From Acidimicrobiia bacterium (GTDB lineage: Bacteria; Actinomycetota; Acidimicrobiia; Acidimicrobiales; Bin134): a stretch of DNA of 34,040 nucleotides. The notes under the pieces were generated by a model that did not search any database, was not told where the DNA came from, and saw nothing but the letters and a program-made list of their open reading frames with translations. The DNA lies in assembly GCA_022821445.1 (NCBI GenBank), contig JAJEDQ010000143.1, positions 1-34,040 of the forward strand, read 5' to 3'. This document shows positions 10,497 to 18,671 of this stretch, one piece after another; within the stretch, counting starts at the first letter, position 1, and each line of letters begins with the position of its first letter. Both the position numbers and the translations under genes were made by a program.

Positions 10497-12152
10497 CTAC
10501 CTGTCTCGACGGGTTCTTACTAGCTGTCGGTCGAGCTCCAGGCCCCGCCCCTCGCAGGTGGGGCAGACCGAAGAGCACGACTCCAACAGGCCCTCGCCAA
10601 TGCGCTTTCGGGTCATCTCCACCAAGCCCAATTCGGAGATGTCCAGCACCTGGGTGCGGGTCTTGTCCCAAGCCAGGGACTCCCGGAAAACCTTCATGAG
10701 CTCTTCGCGGTTGCCCCGCTTCTCCATGTCCACGAAGTCGATCACGATGATCCCGCCGATGTCGCGCAACCGAAGCTGCCGGGGAATCTCCTGAGCCGCC
10801 TCCAGGTTGTTGCGGAACACGGTCTCCTCCAGGTTGGAGTCGCCGACGTTCTTGCCGGTGTTCACGTCGATGACGGTGAGCGCTTCAGTGCTCTCGATGA
10901 TCAGCGATCCGCCGCCCGGGAGCCACACCTTCTTATCCAAAGCCTTGACGAACTGCTCGTGTACGTGATGGCGCTCCAACAAGCTGAGATACTCGCTCTC
11001 GGCGTCGTAGTACTCGAGCCGCTCCTCCAGTTCGGGGGCCACGCTGGACACGTAGTCGTGTACCTCGTCGAACAGGCGGCGATCATCGATGTGGACCGAC
11101 CGGAAGTCCTGATTGAACTCCTCCCGGATGACCCGAACCGCCATCTCGGGCTCCCGGTAGAGCAGCCCGGGCACCTTCGCCTTCTTGGTCAGGGCCTCGA
11201 TCTCCTCCCATTGCGACACCAGCCGCTTAACGTCGCGCTCCAGTTCCTCAGCGGTGATCTTCTCGGCGGCGGTGCGCACGATGATCCCGTGCTCTTCCGG
11301 CTTGCACCGGTCGAGCACCTTTCGCAGCCGCTTGCGCTCCTTGTCGGGAAGCCGCTTGGAGATACCGTAGGTCTTGGAGTTGGGCACCAGCACCACGAAC
11401 CGGCCGGGCAGCGACACCTCCTGGGTCAGCCGGGCCCCCTTGTGGGCGATGGGGTTCTTGGTGACCTGGCACATGATGGTCTGGCGGGCCTCCAAGAGGT
11501 TCTCGATTCGGGGCGAACCGTTCGAGGTCTCCACATCGTCGGGGTCGAACACCACATCACCCCGGTACAACACCGCATTCTTGGGAGTTCCGATGTCCAC
11601 GAAGGCGGCCTCCATGCCGGGCAGCACGTTTTGGACCCGTCCCAGGTAGATGTTGCCGTGGATCTCCCCGACGTCGTCGGCCGGACGGGAGACGTAGTGC
11701 TCGATCAGCGCCCGGCCCTCCAACACCGCGATCTGGGTGACTTCCGGGCGGACCTGGACCAGCATCATGTAGCGGCCCACCGGACGGCCCTTGCGACGGC
11801 GGCCCCGACGGCGCTCCAGAGTCTTCTCGTCCAGCTCTACCGGACCGTCCGACACCCGGTGCTCCACCGGCTGCACCGGACGGCTGCCTCCTCCGCGGCC
11901 CCGCCCGCCTCGACGGCGACGGCGCTTGCGACCCGATCCGGAACCGCCCCCGCCCGAGCCCGAACCCCCACCTGAGCCCGAACCCCCGCCCGAGCCCGAT
12001 CCATTCCCGCTCGGCGCGGGTCGGGAATCGCCAATCTTGGGACGGCTGTCAGAAGGCGGTGGAGCGGGGCGAGTATCGCCGATCTTTGGCTTACCGCCAG
12101 AAGAAGCAGGCGCGGGGCGAGTATCGCCGATCTTTGGGCGACTTTCGGTCAT
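10497..12152 (-). CDS. rne: Ribonuclease E/G
   Basis: A 551-residue RNase E/G family endoribonuclease that processes rRNA and degrades mRNA. The N-terminal 110 residues are disordered and low-complexity: three roughly 16-residue repeats containing KIGD(T/S)RPAP, a GSGSGGG stretch, then an Arg-rich block (RKRRRRRGGRGRGG) able to bind RNA. The catalytic core follows: an S1 domain (GNIYLGRVQNVLPGMEAAFVDIG), the 5'-sensor/RNase H regions, the metal-binding DVNTGK and VIDFVDM motifs, and the zinc-link CPTCEGRG. The protein ends soon after, so it lacks the long C-terminal degradosome scaffold of E. coli RNase E. AAAGGA stands upstream of ATG 12152. It sits directly before rplU, as in many actinobacteria. 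Confidence 0.95.
   Translation of the reverse strand: MTESRPKIGDTRPAPASSGGKPKIGDTRPAPPPSDSRPKIGDSRPAPSGNGSGSGGGSGSGGGSGSGGGGSGSGRKRRRRRGGRGRGGGSRPVQPVEHRVSDGPVELDEKTLERRRGRRRKGRPVGRYMMLVQVRPEVTQIAVLEGRALIEHYVSRPADDVGEIHGNIYLGRVQNVLPGMEAAFVDIGTPKNAVLYRGDVVFDPDDVETSNGSPRIENLLEARQTIMCQVTKNPIAHKGARLTQEVSLPGRFVVLVPNSKTYGISKRLPDKERKRLRKVLDRCKPEEHGIIVRTAAEKITAEELERDVKRLVSQWEEIEALTKKAKVPGLLYREPEMAVRVIREEFNQDFRSVHIDDRRLFDEVHDYVSSVAPELEERLEYYDAESEYLSLLERHHVHEQFVKALDKKVWLPGGGSLIIESTEALTVIDVNTGKNVGDSNLEETVFRNNLEAAQEIPRQLRLRDIGGIIVIDFVDMEKRGNREELMKVFRESLAWDKTRTQVLDISELGLVEMTRKRIGEGLLESCSSVCPTCEGRGLELDRQLVRTRRDR
12064..12137 (-). repeat. 48-nt-period repeats encoding KIGDTRPAP in the RNase E/G N-terminus
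   Basis: A 26-nt sequence is repeated exactly at 12064-12089 and 12112-12137, and a diverged third copy lies just downstream (about 12016-12041). Each encodes the peptide PKIGD(T/S)RPAP in the disordered N-terminal tail. Confidence 0.85.
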
Positions 12153-12167
12153 CTCTGTAGTCCTTTC

Positions 12168-12899
12168 TCATTGCACACCAACCGGGGTGTGCTGAGCAGG
12201 GGCTGCGCCGACCATTAGCGGCTCTAGGCGGGCGCCATCCTGCTCAATCCATTGACGAGTGCGCTGAATCAGCACCGGGCGGTACTGCGGTTCAAAAACA
12301 GTCAAGAGCTCCGACGGCCGAGCTGCCCGCGGCTGGGTGCCCAGAGTGGCCAAAAGGCGAACCCCCCGACTCGTCGATTCACCGACCTCCAATGCCCGTA
12401 TCTGAGGGGCGAGGTCGTCGGTGATCTGCTGTCCCTTGCGTTCTCGCGTAATCACTATCGTAGCCGCACCGCGCACCCGATCTACCCATTCGGCGAGATC
12501 CTCGGCGGTCACGTCGATCAGCTCGATGTCCCAATCGCAGATGGTCACCGCTTGCTGCAACGACACCGCGCCGGGCAATAGCACCGATCCCCCAGTGGCG
12601 GCGATCCCGTCGGGCAACACGCTGACCAGGGCATCCAGCACGTCTGGCACCGCGACATCGGCGCACTTGAAGTCGACGTCCAGATACTCGTCCTCCGACT
12701 CATAGCCGGTGGCCAACGCCAATCCGAAGTGCAGCTTGGCCCGGGGCGAGAACCCCTCGGTCTGAGCCACCGGCAGCCCAGTTCGCCGCAGTGAGCGCTC
12801 CCAGATCCGGGCCACATCCCGATGGCTGGTGAACCGGATACGCCCGGCTTTGCTGTACCGCAGCCGAATCCGAGTGCGCGGCGCCTGATTCGGGTTCAC
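12168..12899 (-). CDS. TIGR03936-type radical SAM-associated protein (DUF2344)
   Basis: A 243-residue protein of the DUF2344/TIGR03936 family. It opens with the typical RIRLRYSKAGRIRFTSHRDVARIWERSLRR and continues with GFSPRAKLHFGLALATGYESEDEYLDV. Members nearly always sit next to, or are fused to, the TIGR03960 radical SAM protein and lie upstream of rne-rplU; the molecular role is not established. Here the GTG start overlaps the TIGR03960 stop by 4 nt (GTGA), and rne begins 15 bp downstream. The conserved linkage suggests a role in RNA or ribosome modification, but that is inference. Confidence 0.9.
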   Translation of the reverse strand: MNPNQAPRTRIRLRYSKAGRIRFTSHRDVARIWERSLRRTGLPVAQTEGFSPRAKLHFGLALATGYESEDEYLDVDFKCADVAVPDVLDALVSVLPDGIAATGGSVLLPGAVSLQQAVTICDWDIELIDVTAEDLAEWVDRVRGAATIVITRERKGQQITDDLAPQIRALEVGESTSRGVRLLATLGTQPRAARPSELLTVFEPQYRPVLIQRTRQWIEQDGARLEPLMVGAAPAQHTPVGVQ

Positions 12900-14845
12900 G
12901 ATGTGGCCCTCTCACCAACGCCGGAAAGCTGCACCTCCACCGCCCGGGGGGGCTGGTAGCCAGTGGGAACTTGACCGGTCCCCTGGCTGCCCCCGGCCGG
13001 CGGCACCGCAGAGGCCACAATGTGCTCGATGCTGTAGCCGGTGCAGGCCCCGCAGTCATAGCACGGTGTCCACCGGCAGTCCTCCAAGCCCACTTCGTTG
13101 AGGGCATCCCGCCAGTCCTGCCACAAGAAATCCTTGTGCAAACCCGCCGACAGGTGATCCCAGGGCAGAACCTCGTCCTCGGTGCGGTGCCGATGCACAT
13201 ACCAGTCCACCGACAGGCCGTGTCGGTCCATGGCCTGCGTCCAGCGGTCGTAGTCGAAGTGCTCAGACCACTCCTGGAACGTGCCCCCCTGTCGCCACAC
13301 CTCCTCGATGACCCGGCCGATGCGGCGGTCGCCGCGGCTGGCGATGCCCTCCACCAGGCTGGCCTTGGGATCGTGCCACTTCATCTGCACCCCCCGGTTC
13401 CGCTTGATGTCGTCGCGCAGCAAGAAGATCTTGCGTTGGAGCTCGGCCACCGTGTTCTGGCCGAACCACTGGAAGGGGGTGAACGGCTTGGGCACGAACC
13501 CGCCCAGCGACACCGTCACCGAGGGGTTCTTGGTGTGGGCCCGGCCCAACTCGACGCAGTTGCGAGCCAGCTCTCCGATGGCCAGTGTGTCCACGTCGGT
13601 CTCGGTGGGAAGCCCGGTGAGGAAGTAGAGCTTCATGCGCCGCCAGCCCTGGGAGAAGGCTGATTCCACCGCTCCGTAGAGATCCCGCTCGTCGATGAGC
13701 TTGTTGATCACCTGGCGCATCCGCCACGACCCGGCCTCGGGAGCGAAGGTCAAGCCGGTGCGCCGGGCCCGCTGGATCTGAGCGGCCAGCCCGACGGTGA
13801 AGGCGTCCACCCGCAGGCTGGGCAGCGACACCGACACCTCACCGGCACCGCAGTCCATGGTGGCCGATACCACCTCGGTGATCCCGCTGAAATCGGCGGT
13901 GGACAGCGAGGTGAGCGCCACCTCGTCATAGCCGGAGCGGGCCAGTCCGTCGGCCACCATGGTGCGGACCTGCTCGGCGGGCCGCTCCCGCACCGGACGG
14001 GTGATCATCCCCGCCTGACAGAACCGGCATCCCCGGGTGCAGCCTCGGAACACCTCCACGTTGAGCCGATCGTGAACCACCTCGGTGAGCGGCACCAGCT
14101 GCCGCTTGGGGTAGGGCCAGGCGGCCAGATCGGCCACGGTGCGCTTCTCCACCACCGCAGGCACATCGGCGAACCGAGGCGTGATCGACACCAGTGCGGG
14201 GCCGTCGTAGACCACGTCGTAGAGCGACGGCACGTATACGCCCTCCACCGCGGCCAGAGCCCGCAGCACCGACTGGCGAGACCTCTTGCCCGCCCGCTTC
14301 CAGTCTCTGACCGCGGCGTTGATCTCTGTGACCACTTCCTCGCCATCGCCCAGCACGAAGAAGTCGACGAAATCGGCCAGTGGCTCGGGGTTGTAGGTGC
14401 AATGCCCGCCCGCGCCGATCAGCAGGTCGTCATCGGCCCGCTGATCGGCCCGCACCGGGGCTCCGGCCAGGTTGATGCAGTTGAGCAGGTTGGTATACAC
14501 CAGCTCGGCCGACAGGTTGAACGCCAGCACGTCGAATTCCCCGGCCCGGCGATGGGTGTCCACCGAGAACAGCGGCAGGCCCGCCGCCCGCATCTCGGCC
14601 TCCATATCCACCCAGGGGGCGTAGGCCCGCTCAGCCACCGCGTCGTCCCGTTCGTTGAGTATCTCGTAGAGAATCTGGAGGCCCTGATTGGGCAGTCCTA
14701 TCTCGTAGGTGTCGGGGTAGGCCAGAAGCCATGCCACCTTGGACGGATGGTGCTCCGGTTCCACCATGCCGCCTTCGCCGCCGATGTAGCGCGCCGGCTT
14801 CGACACCTCGGGCAGTACTAGCTCCAATTCAGACCAAAGGGACAT
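12896..14845 (-). CDS. TIGR03960-type B12-binding-domain/radical SAM protein
   Basis: A 649-residue radical SAM enzyme. The N-terminal third resembles the B12-binding-like domain of this family (YIGGEGG, LLAYPDTYEIGLPNQGLQIL, IGAGGHCTYNPEPLADFVD). The radical SAM domain carries the 4Fe-4S motif CTRGCRFCQAG (CxxxCxxC). Near the C-terminus further cysteines (DCRWTPCYDCGACTG) could hold a second cluster or bind the substrate. The reaction is unknown. The ATG at 14845 was preferred over TTG 14854 because TAGATT ends 7 nt upstream, giving a leaderless start. It is translationally coupled to the DUF2344 gene and follows rodA after an 80-bp gap with its own promoter signal. Confidence 0.92.
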   Translation of the reverse strand: MSLWSELELVLPEVSKPARYIGGEGGMVEPEHHPSKVAWLLAYPDTYEIGLPNQGLQILYEILNERDDAVAERAYAPWVDMEAEMRAAGLPLFSVDTHRRAGEFDVLAFNLSAELVYTNLLNCINLAGAPVRADQRADDDLLIGAGGHCTYNPEPLADFVDFFVLGDGEEVVTEINAAVRDWKRAGKRSRQSVLRALAAVEGVYVPSLYDVVYDGPALVSITPRFADVPAVVEKRTVADLAAWPYPKRQLVPLTEVVHDRLNVEVFRGCTRGCRFCQAGMITRPVRERPAEQVRTMVADGLARSGYDEVALTSLSTADFSGITEVVSATMDCGAGEVSVSLPSLRVDAFTVGLAAQIQRARRTGLTFAPEAGSWRMRQVINKLIDERDLYGAVESAFSQGWRRMKLYFLTGLPTETDVDTLAIGELARNCVELGRAHTKNPSVTVSLGGFVPKPFTPFQWFGQNTVAELQRKIFLLRDDIKRNRGVQMKWHDPKASLVEGIASRGDRRIGRVIEEVWRQGGTFQEWSEHFDYDRWTQAMDRHGLSVDWYVHRHRTEDEVLPWDHLSAGLHKDFLWQDWRDALNEVGLEDCRWTPCYDCGACTGYSIEHIVASAVPPAGGSQGTGQVPTGYQPPRAVEVQLSGVGERATS

Positions 14846-14852
14846 CAGTACC

Positions 14853-14858
14853 AATCTA
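14853..14858 (-). promoter_or_regulatory. Putative -10 box (TAGATT) for leaderless radical SAM gene
   Basis: TAGATT is followed by 7 nt and ATG 14845 on the minus strand. It would give the radical SAM-rne-rplU-rpmA-obgE-proB genes a promoter separate from the mre/rodA genes. Confidence 0.5.
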
Positions 14859-14925
14859 CCGCCGGCCCTCTGCCGGCCAGAACCAGTTCAGACGAATCGC
14901 CGCATGGCCACCGGGCCGGATCACC

Positions 14926-16086
14926 TTAGGTAAACCGCCGCATGCGGACGTTGAGCACCAAGCCAAGACTAATCAGGGTGGCAATGGCCGAAGAACCCCC
15001 GTAAGACACCAAAGGAAGCGGAATTCCGGTGATGGGGGTGATGCCCAGCGTCATGCCCACCGCCTCGAACATCTGGAACAGGATCATGGCGAAGATCCCC
15101 GAGCAGATGAGCGCGCCAAACCGGTCTTTGGCCAACCGGGCGGCCTGGAGTATCCGCAGCAGCAAGAGGGCATAGAGCCCCAAGGTGGTGGCCGAGCCGA
15201 CAAACCCGAACTCCTCGCCGATCACGGTGAATATGAAGTCGGTGTGCTGCTGGGGCACCAATCCGCTGAGCGTCTGGGAGCCCTCGCCGTAGCCCTTGCC
15301 GCCCACCCCGCCGTTGCCGATGGCGATCTGGGCCTGGCGCTGCTGGAAGCCGGCCTCGGTGATGCCGGTGGTGGGATCGACGAAGGTTCGGAGCCGGTTG
15401 GTCTGATATTCCTCCAGCATGTTGGAGTTCACCATCAGGGCCACCACAGTGACGGCGATCAGGGCGATGCCGAGCACTTGGCGAAAGCGGATGCCGCCGA
15501 TGAGCAGCAACACAAACCCGATGAACACGTAGATGAGCGCGGTGCCCACATCGGGCTGGAGCAGAACCAAGAGGCCGGGCCAAGCCACGATACCCACGGC
15601 AAAGAACACCCGGGGCGCGGTCATGTGGTCCTCGTATCGAGACAAGAAGGCCGCCACCGCCACGATCAAGGCGAGCTTCTGGAACTCGGAGGGCTGTAGC
15701 TGGAAGTCACCGAACCGGTACCACGATCGAGCGCCGTTAACCTCCTCGCCCAGGGGGCTCAATACCACAATCAGAGCCAAGAGCCCGGCCCCATAGATGG
15801 CCATGGCGAATTTGGACAGCTCCTGATACGGGAACCACGCCGCGAACACCATGAACAACGCGCCAGCCACCGCGAACAGCGTCTGGCGCTCCAAGAAGAA
15901 GGAGTCGAAGTTCTCCGGGTCACGGCCCCGGGTGGTGCTGTAGATGGCCGCGATCCCGATGGCGGCCAGACCAGCCGCGGCCAGTACCAGCAGCACATCG
16001 ATGTGCATCCACAGTGCGTATGGGCGGCTCCGCGGGTTCATCTCCCGCTCCCGCAGGCGGCGCTCCTCCAAGGAGATAACTGCCAT
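14926..16086 (-). CDS. rodA: RodA peptidoglycan glycosyltransferase (SEDS family)
   Basis: RodA polymerises glycan strands from lipid II during side-wall growth, working with PBP2. The 386-residue protein has about ten membrane segments after a short charged N-terminus. SEDS motifs are visible: the ARSWYRFGDFQLQPSEFQKLALI segment, PDVGTALIYVF, and the terminal GIPLPLVSYGGSS. The aspartate of LLQPDVGTA corresponds to the catalytic carboxylate described for RodA. Its ATG overlaps the PBP2 stop by one base (TGATG), so the two partners are translationally coupled. Confidence 0.95.
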   Translation of the reverse strand: MAVISLEERRLREREMNPRSRPYALWMHIDVLLVLAAAGLAAIGIAAIYSTTRGRDPENFDSFFLERQTLFAVAGALFMVFAAWFPYQELSKFAMAIYGAGLLALIVVLSPLGEEVNGARSWYRFGDFQLQPSEFQKLALIVAVAAFLSRYEDHMTAPRVFFAVGIVAWPGLLVLLQPDVGTALIYVFIGFVLLLIGGIRFRQVLGIALIAVTVVALMVNSNMLEEYQTNRLRTFVDPTTGITEAGFQQRQAQIAIGNGGVGGKGYGEGSQTLSGLVPQQHTDFIFTVIGEEFGFVGSATTLGLYALLLLRILQAARLAKDRFGALICSGIFAMILFQMFEAVGMTLGITPITGIPLPLVSYGGSSAIATLISLGLVLNVRMRRFT

Positions 16087-18116
16087 CAGGCCGCGCCCCC
16101 CGATTCGGCAGGGTCAACTTCCTCTTCGGCCTCGTCTTCACCGATCGTTCCGCCCAGCTCGGCGAGATCGTCGATGGTACGCACCGCCGGAACCGAGTTG
16201 GTGGCGATTGGCTCCAGAACCCGGCGAACGGCGGGGGCAGCCACCGATGCCCCGAATCCCGACTCCTCCATGATTGCCACCACCACATACTCGGGATTCG
16301 GATTGGGGCCAAAAGCTACAAACAGCGAGTTGTCCGCTTGGCCTACTACCTCGGCCGTGCCCGTCTTCCCCGCCACCGGCCACTCCTCATGGGGGAAGCC
16401 GAAGAAAGCCGAGTGGGCGGTGCCTTCCAGTTCTGCGGTAACCCCGAGCAGCCCTTCGAGGATCGGCACTCGGATGGCGCCCGGCAGATATATCTGGCTG
16501 ATCACCCGGTCGGCGAACGCCTGCGCCACCTCCCCGGTAACCGGGTTCTCCACCCGGTCCACCATCTTGGGGGCATACAGCGTGCCGCCATTGGCGAATG
16601 CGGCGTAGCCGTTGGCCAACTGCAACGGGGTGGCCCCCAGCACGCCTTGACCGATGGCCAAAACGATGGAATCGCCGGTTCGCCAGGGCTCTCCTGCGGC
16701 CTCGGCCGCCGACGGGGAGGGCACCCTGCCCGCGCCCTCGCCGGGCAGCGCGATGCCCGACGGCGCTCCGAAGCCGAATAGCTGGGCAGTCCGCTGGATT
16801 CCCTCCCGATCGAAGCGGTCGGCCCGGTCCATGGTGTCGCCCAAGTAGTAGAAGTACACGTCGGATGACACGATGATGGCCCGGATCAGATCAACTGGCC
16901 CGTAGATGGCCTCTTCGGCATTGCGGAAGGTACAAGAGGCGATCACGTCCTCCTCGCAAGACGGCACCACGTACGTGCCGGTGTCCTCGTAGAGGGTGCG
17001 AACATCCAGCACGCCCCGAGGGCCGATCACCTCGCTGTTCATCGCGGCATAGGCGGTGAACAGCTTGAATGTTGACCCCGGTGGATAGATGCCGGCCAAG
17101 GCCCGGTTGTGGAGCGGTTGGTGGTTGGCCGGGTCTTGGAGTTGAGCCCACCGGGACTCGGAGAAGCCGCTCACGAACTCGCTGGGCGAGTACGTGGGAA
17201 ATGACGCCATGGCCAAGACCTCGGCGCCGTTGGGGTCCAACACCACCAAGGCGCCCCCGGGCGCCTTGAACGGAGGATCATTGGGGTCATCGGTCTCCTG
17301 CTGGCGAGCCTCGGCGAGGCCGGCCAAGAGCTCCTTCTCGGCCAGCGCCTGAACGTCGATGTCCAAAGTGAGGTGGACGTCGGCCCCGGCAACGGGATCA
17401 ACCTGCTCAAGCACCTGCACCGGATCGCCCACATTGTCCACTTCCAGCCTCTTGAAGCCGGGCGAGCCCCGGAGTACCGACTCGAAGGATGACTCGATTC
17501 CGGTCTGGCCGATCTCGTCATTGCGCCGATAGGTCTTGGGATCATCGGCAACCAACTCGTATTGCTCCTCGCTGAGCAAGGAGACGTAGCCGAGAATGTG
17601 AGCGGCCAGGTCGCCGTACGGGTAAGTGCGGACGCTGCGGACAACGGTGCCCACGCCGGGGAACTCGTCGGCCCGCTCAGCCAGAACGATCTCGAAGTTC
17701 TCGGTAACGTCGTCGGCCACCGGCACGGAGTCGAGAGGGCCATATCGGGGATCGTCGAGAGCGTCGTTGATTTCAAATACCTTGGTGAGGCGTCCGGCTT
17801 GGCTGATTTCGGTGGCCAGGCGCAACACCAGCTCTTCTTGCCCCTCCCCGTCGAATTCGGTGTCATAGGTGAACCGGTCCACCGTCACTACCAGCGACTC
17901 CCGGTTGTCCACCAGCACGTTGCCGTTCCGGTCGAAGACGCGCCCCCGGGGAGCGGGCTCATAGATCACCCTTACGGTGTTGGACTGGGCCTGGGCCTCA
18001 AACTCCTCAGAGCTCAATACCTGAAGGAACCACAGGCGGGCCACCAGCGCACCGAAGGCCAGCAGGGCCAATAAGGCCAAAAAGCTCAGCCTCAAGCGAA
18101 GCGACTCGGGGCTCAA
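16086..18116 (-). CDS. mrdA: Penicillin-binding protein 2 (class B, elongasome transpeptidase)
   Basis: A 676-residue class B PBP that cross-links peptidoglycan during elongation. One N-terminal membrane anchor (residues about 9-34) is followed by the dimerisation/pedestal domain with RGRVFDRNGNVLVDN. The transpeptidase domain shows the catalytic STFK (S348-K351) in PPGSTFKLF, SSDVYFYYLG as the SxN/D motif, and KTGTAE near residue 590. All active-site motifs are intact. The tail is acidic. The start is TTG, overlapping the mreD stop by 4 nt (TTGA); no better start is visible. It is coupled to rodA at its 3' end. Confidence 0.95.
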   Translation of the reverse strand: MSPESLRLRLSFLALLALLAFGALVARLWFLQVLSSEEFEAQAQSNTVRVIYEPAPRGRVFDRNGNVLVDNRESLVVTVDRFTYDTEFDGEGQEELVLRLATEISQAGRLTKVFEINDALDDPRYGPLDSVPVADDVTENFEIVLAERADEFPGVGTVVRSVRTYPYGDLAAHILGYVSLLSEEQYELVADDPKTYRRNDEIGQTGIESSFESVLRGSPGFKRLEVDNVGDPVQVLEQVDPVAGADVHLTLDIDVQALAEKELLAGLAEARQQETDDPNDPPFKAPGGALVVLDPNGAEVLAMASFPTYSPSEFVSGFSESRWAQLQDPANHQPLHNRALAGIYPPGSTFKLFTAYAAMNSEVIGPRGVLDVRTLYEDTGTYVVPSCEEDVIASCTFRNAEEAIYGPVDLIRAIIVSSDVYFYYLGDTMDRADRFDREGIQRTAQLFGFGAPSGIALPGEGAGRVPSPSAAEAAGEPWRTGDSIVLAIGQGVLGATPLQLANGYAAFANGGTLYAPKMVDRVENPVTGEVAQAFADRVISQIYLPGAIRVPILEGLLGVTAELEGTAHSAFFGFPHEEWPVAGKTGTAEVVGQADNSLFVAFGPNPNPEYVVVAIMEESGFGASVAAPAVRRVLEPIATNSVPAVRTIDDLAELGGTIGEDEAEEEVDPAESGGAA

Positions 18117-18619
18117 CGCTCTTCACCTAGCATCCTGGGCCACGACCAGTGCCACAAGCCCAGCAACGGCAAGCTCAGCACCAAGTTGTAGGCCGCAGCC
18201 ACGCCCATAACCGTGTAGAGGCGGTCGGTGTAGAGATTCGCCTCGCCCAACAACTCCCCGAGCACGGCGTACACCAACAGCCCGCCCGCGGTGGCCGCCG
18301 CGGTGACCAGGACGTTGATCCACCAAGCGCTGCGGAAGATCCGCTCTTCCAACAGGCCCACTGCGTAGCCCCAGACGGTGTAGATGAGCGCAGACAGCCC
18401 GAACAGCGTGGGGAGATAGAGATCGATGCCCAACCCGATGGCGAATCCGGCGATCGCTCCCCGCTCTGGTCCGCCGACCAGTCCGGCGGTGACTGCTATG
18501 GCCAGAGGCACCTCGGGAGCAACCCCGAGCACCCGAAGATCGGAGAACAGCGCCAAATGGAACACGAGCGCCGTCAACAAGAACAACCCGCTGCGAACAT
18601 ACGCGCCGGCCAAGGTCAT
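18113..18619 (-). CDS. mreD: Rod-shape determining protein MreD
   Basis: A 168-residue hydrophobic protein with about five or six membrane segments, matching MreD in size, composition and place between mreC and mrdA. MreD is a membrane part of the elongasome. Recognisable features are the AVTAGLVGGPERGAIAGFAIGLGIDLYLPTLFGLSALIYTVWGY region. The ATG at 18619 overlaps the TGA of a 16-codon leader ORF produced by a perfect 41-bp duplication of the mreD start, and a GAGGG stands at Shine-Dalgarno distance. Confidence 0.9.
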   Translation of the reverse strand: MTLAGAYVRSGLFLLTALVFHLALFSDLRVLGVAPEVPLAIAVTAGLVGGPERGAIAGFAIGLGIDLYLPTLFGLSALIYTVWGYAVGLLEERIFRSAWWINVLVTAAATAGGLLVYAVLGELLGEANLYTDRLYTVMGVAAAYNLVLSLPLLGLWHWSWPRMLGEER

Positions 18620-18671
18620 GAGCCGGCCCTCAACCCGCTGCGAACATACGCGCCGGCCAAGGTCATGAGCC
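18584..18671 (-). repeat. Perfect 41-bp tandem duplication of the mreD start (47-bp period)
   Basis: The same 41 bp occurs at 18584-18624 and 18631-18671, separated by 6 bp (GGCCCT on the plus strand). It contains the mreC stop/mreD start junction and the first mreD codons. The copies are identical. Confidence 0.95.
18616..18666 (-). CDS. 16-codon leader ORF bridging mreC and mreD
   Basis: The duplicated upstream ATG opens MTLAGAYVRSGLRAGS followed by TGA. Its ATG overlaps the mreC stop (ATGA) and its TGA overlaps the mreD start (ATGA), so stop-start coupling is kept at both ends. GGAGG lies upstream of this ATG inside mreC. Real translation is not proven by sequence; the peptide has no family. 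Confidence 0.4.
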   Translation of the reverse strand: MTLAGAYVRSGLRAGS

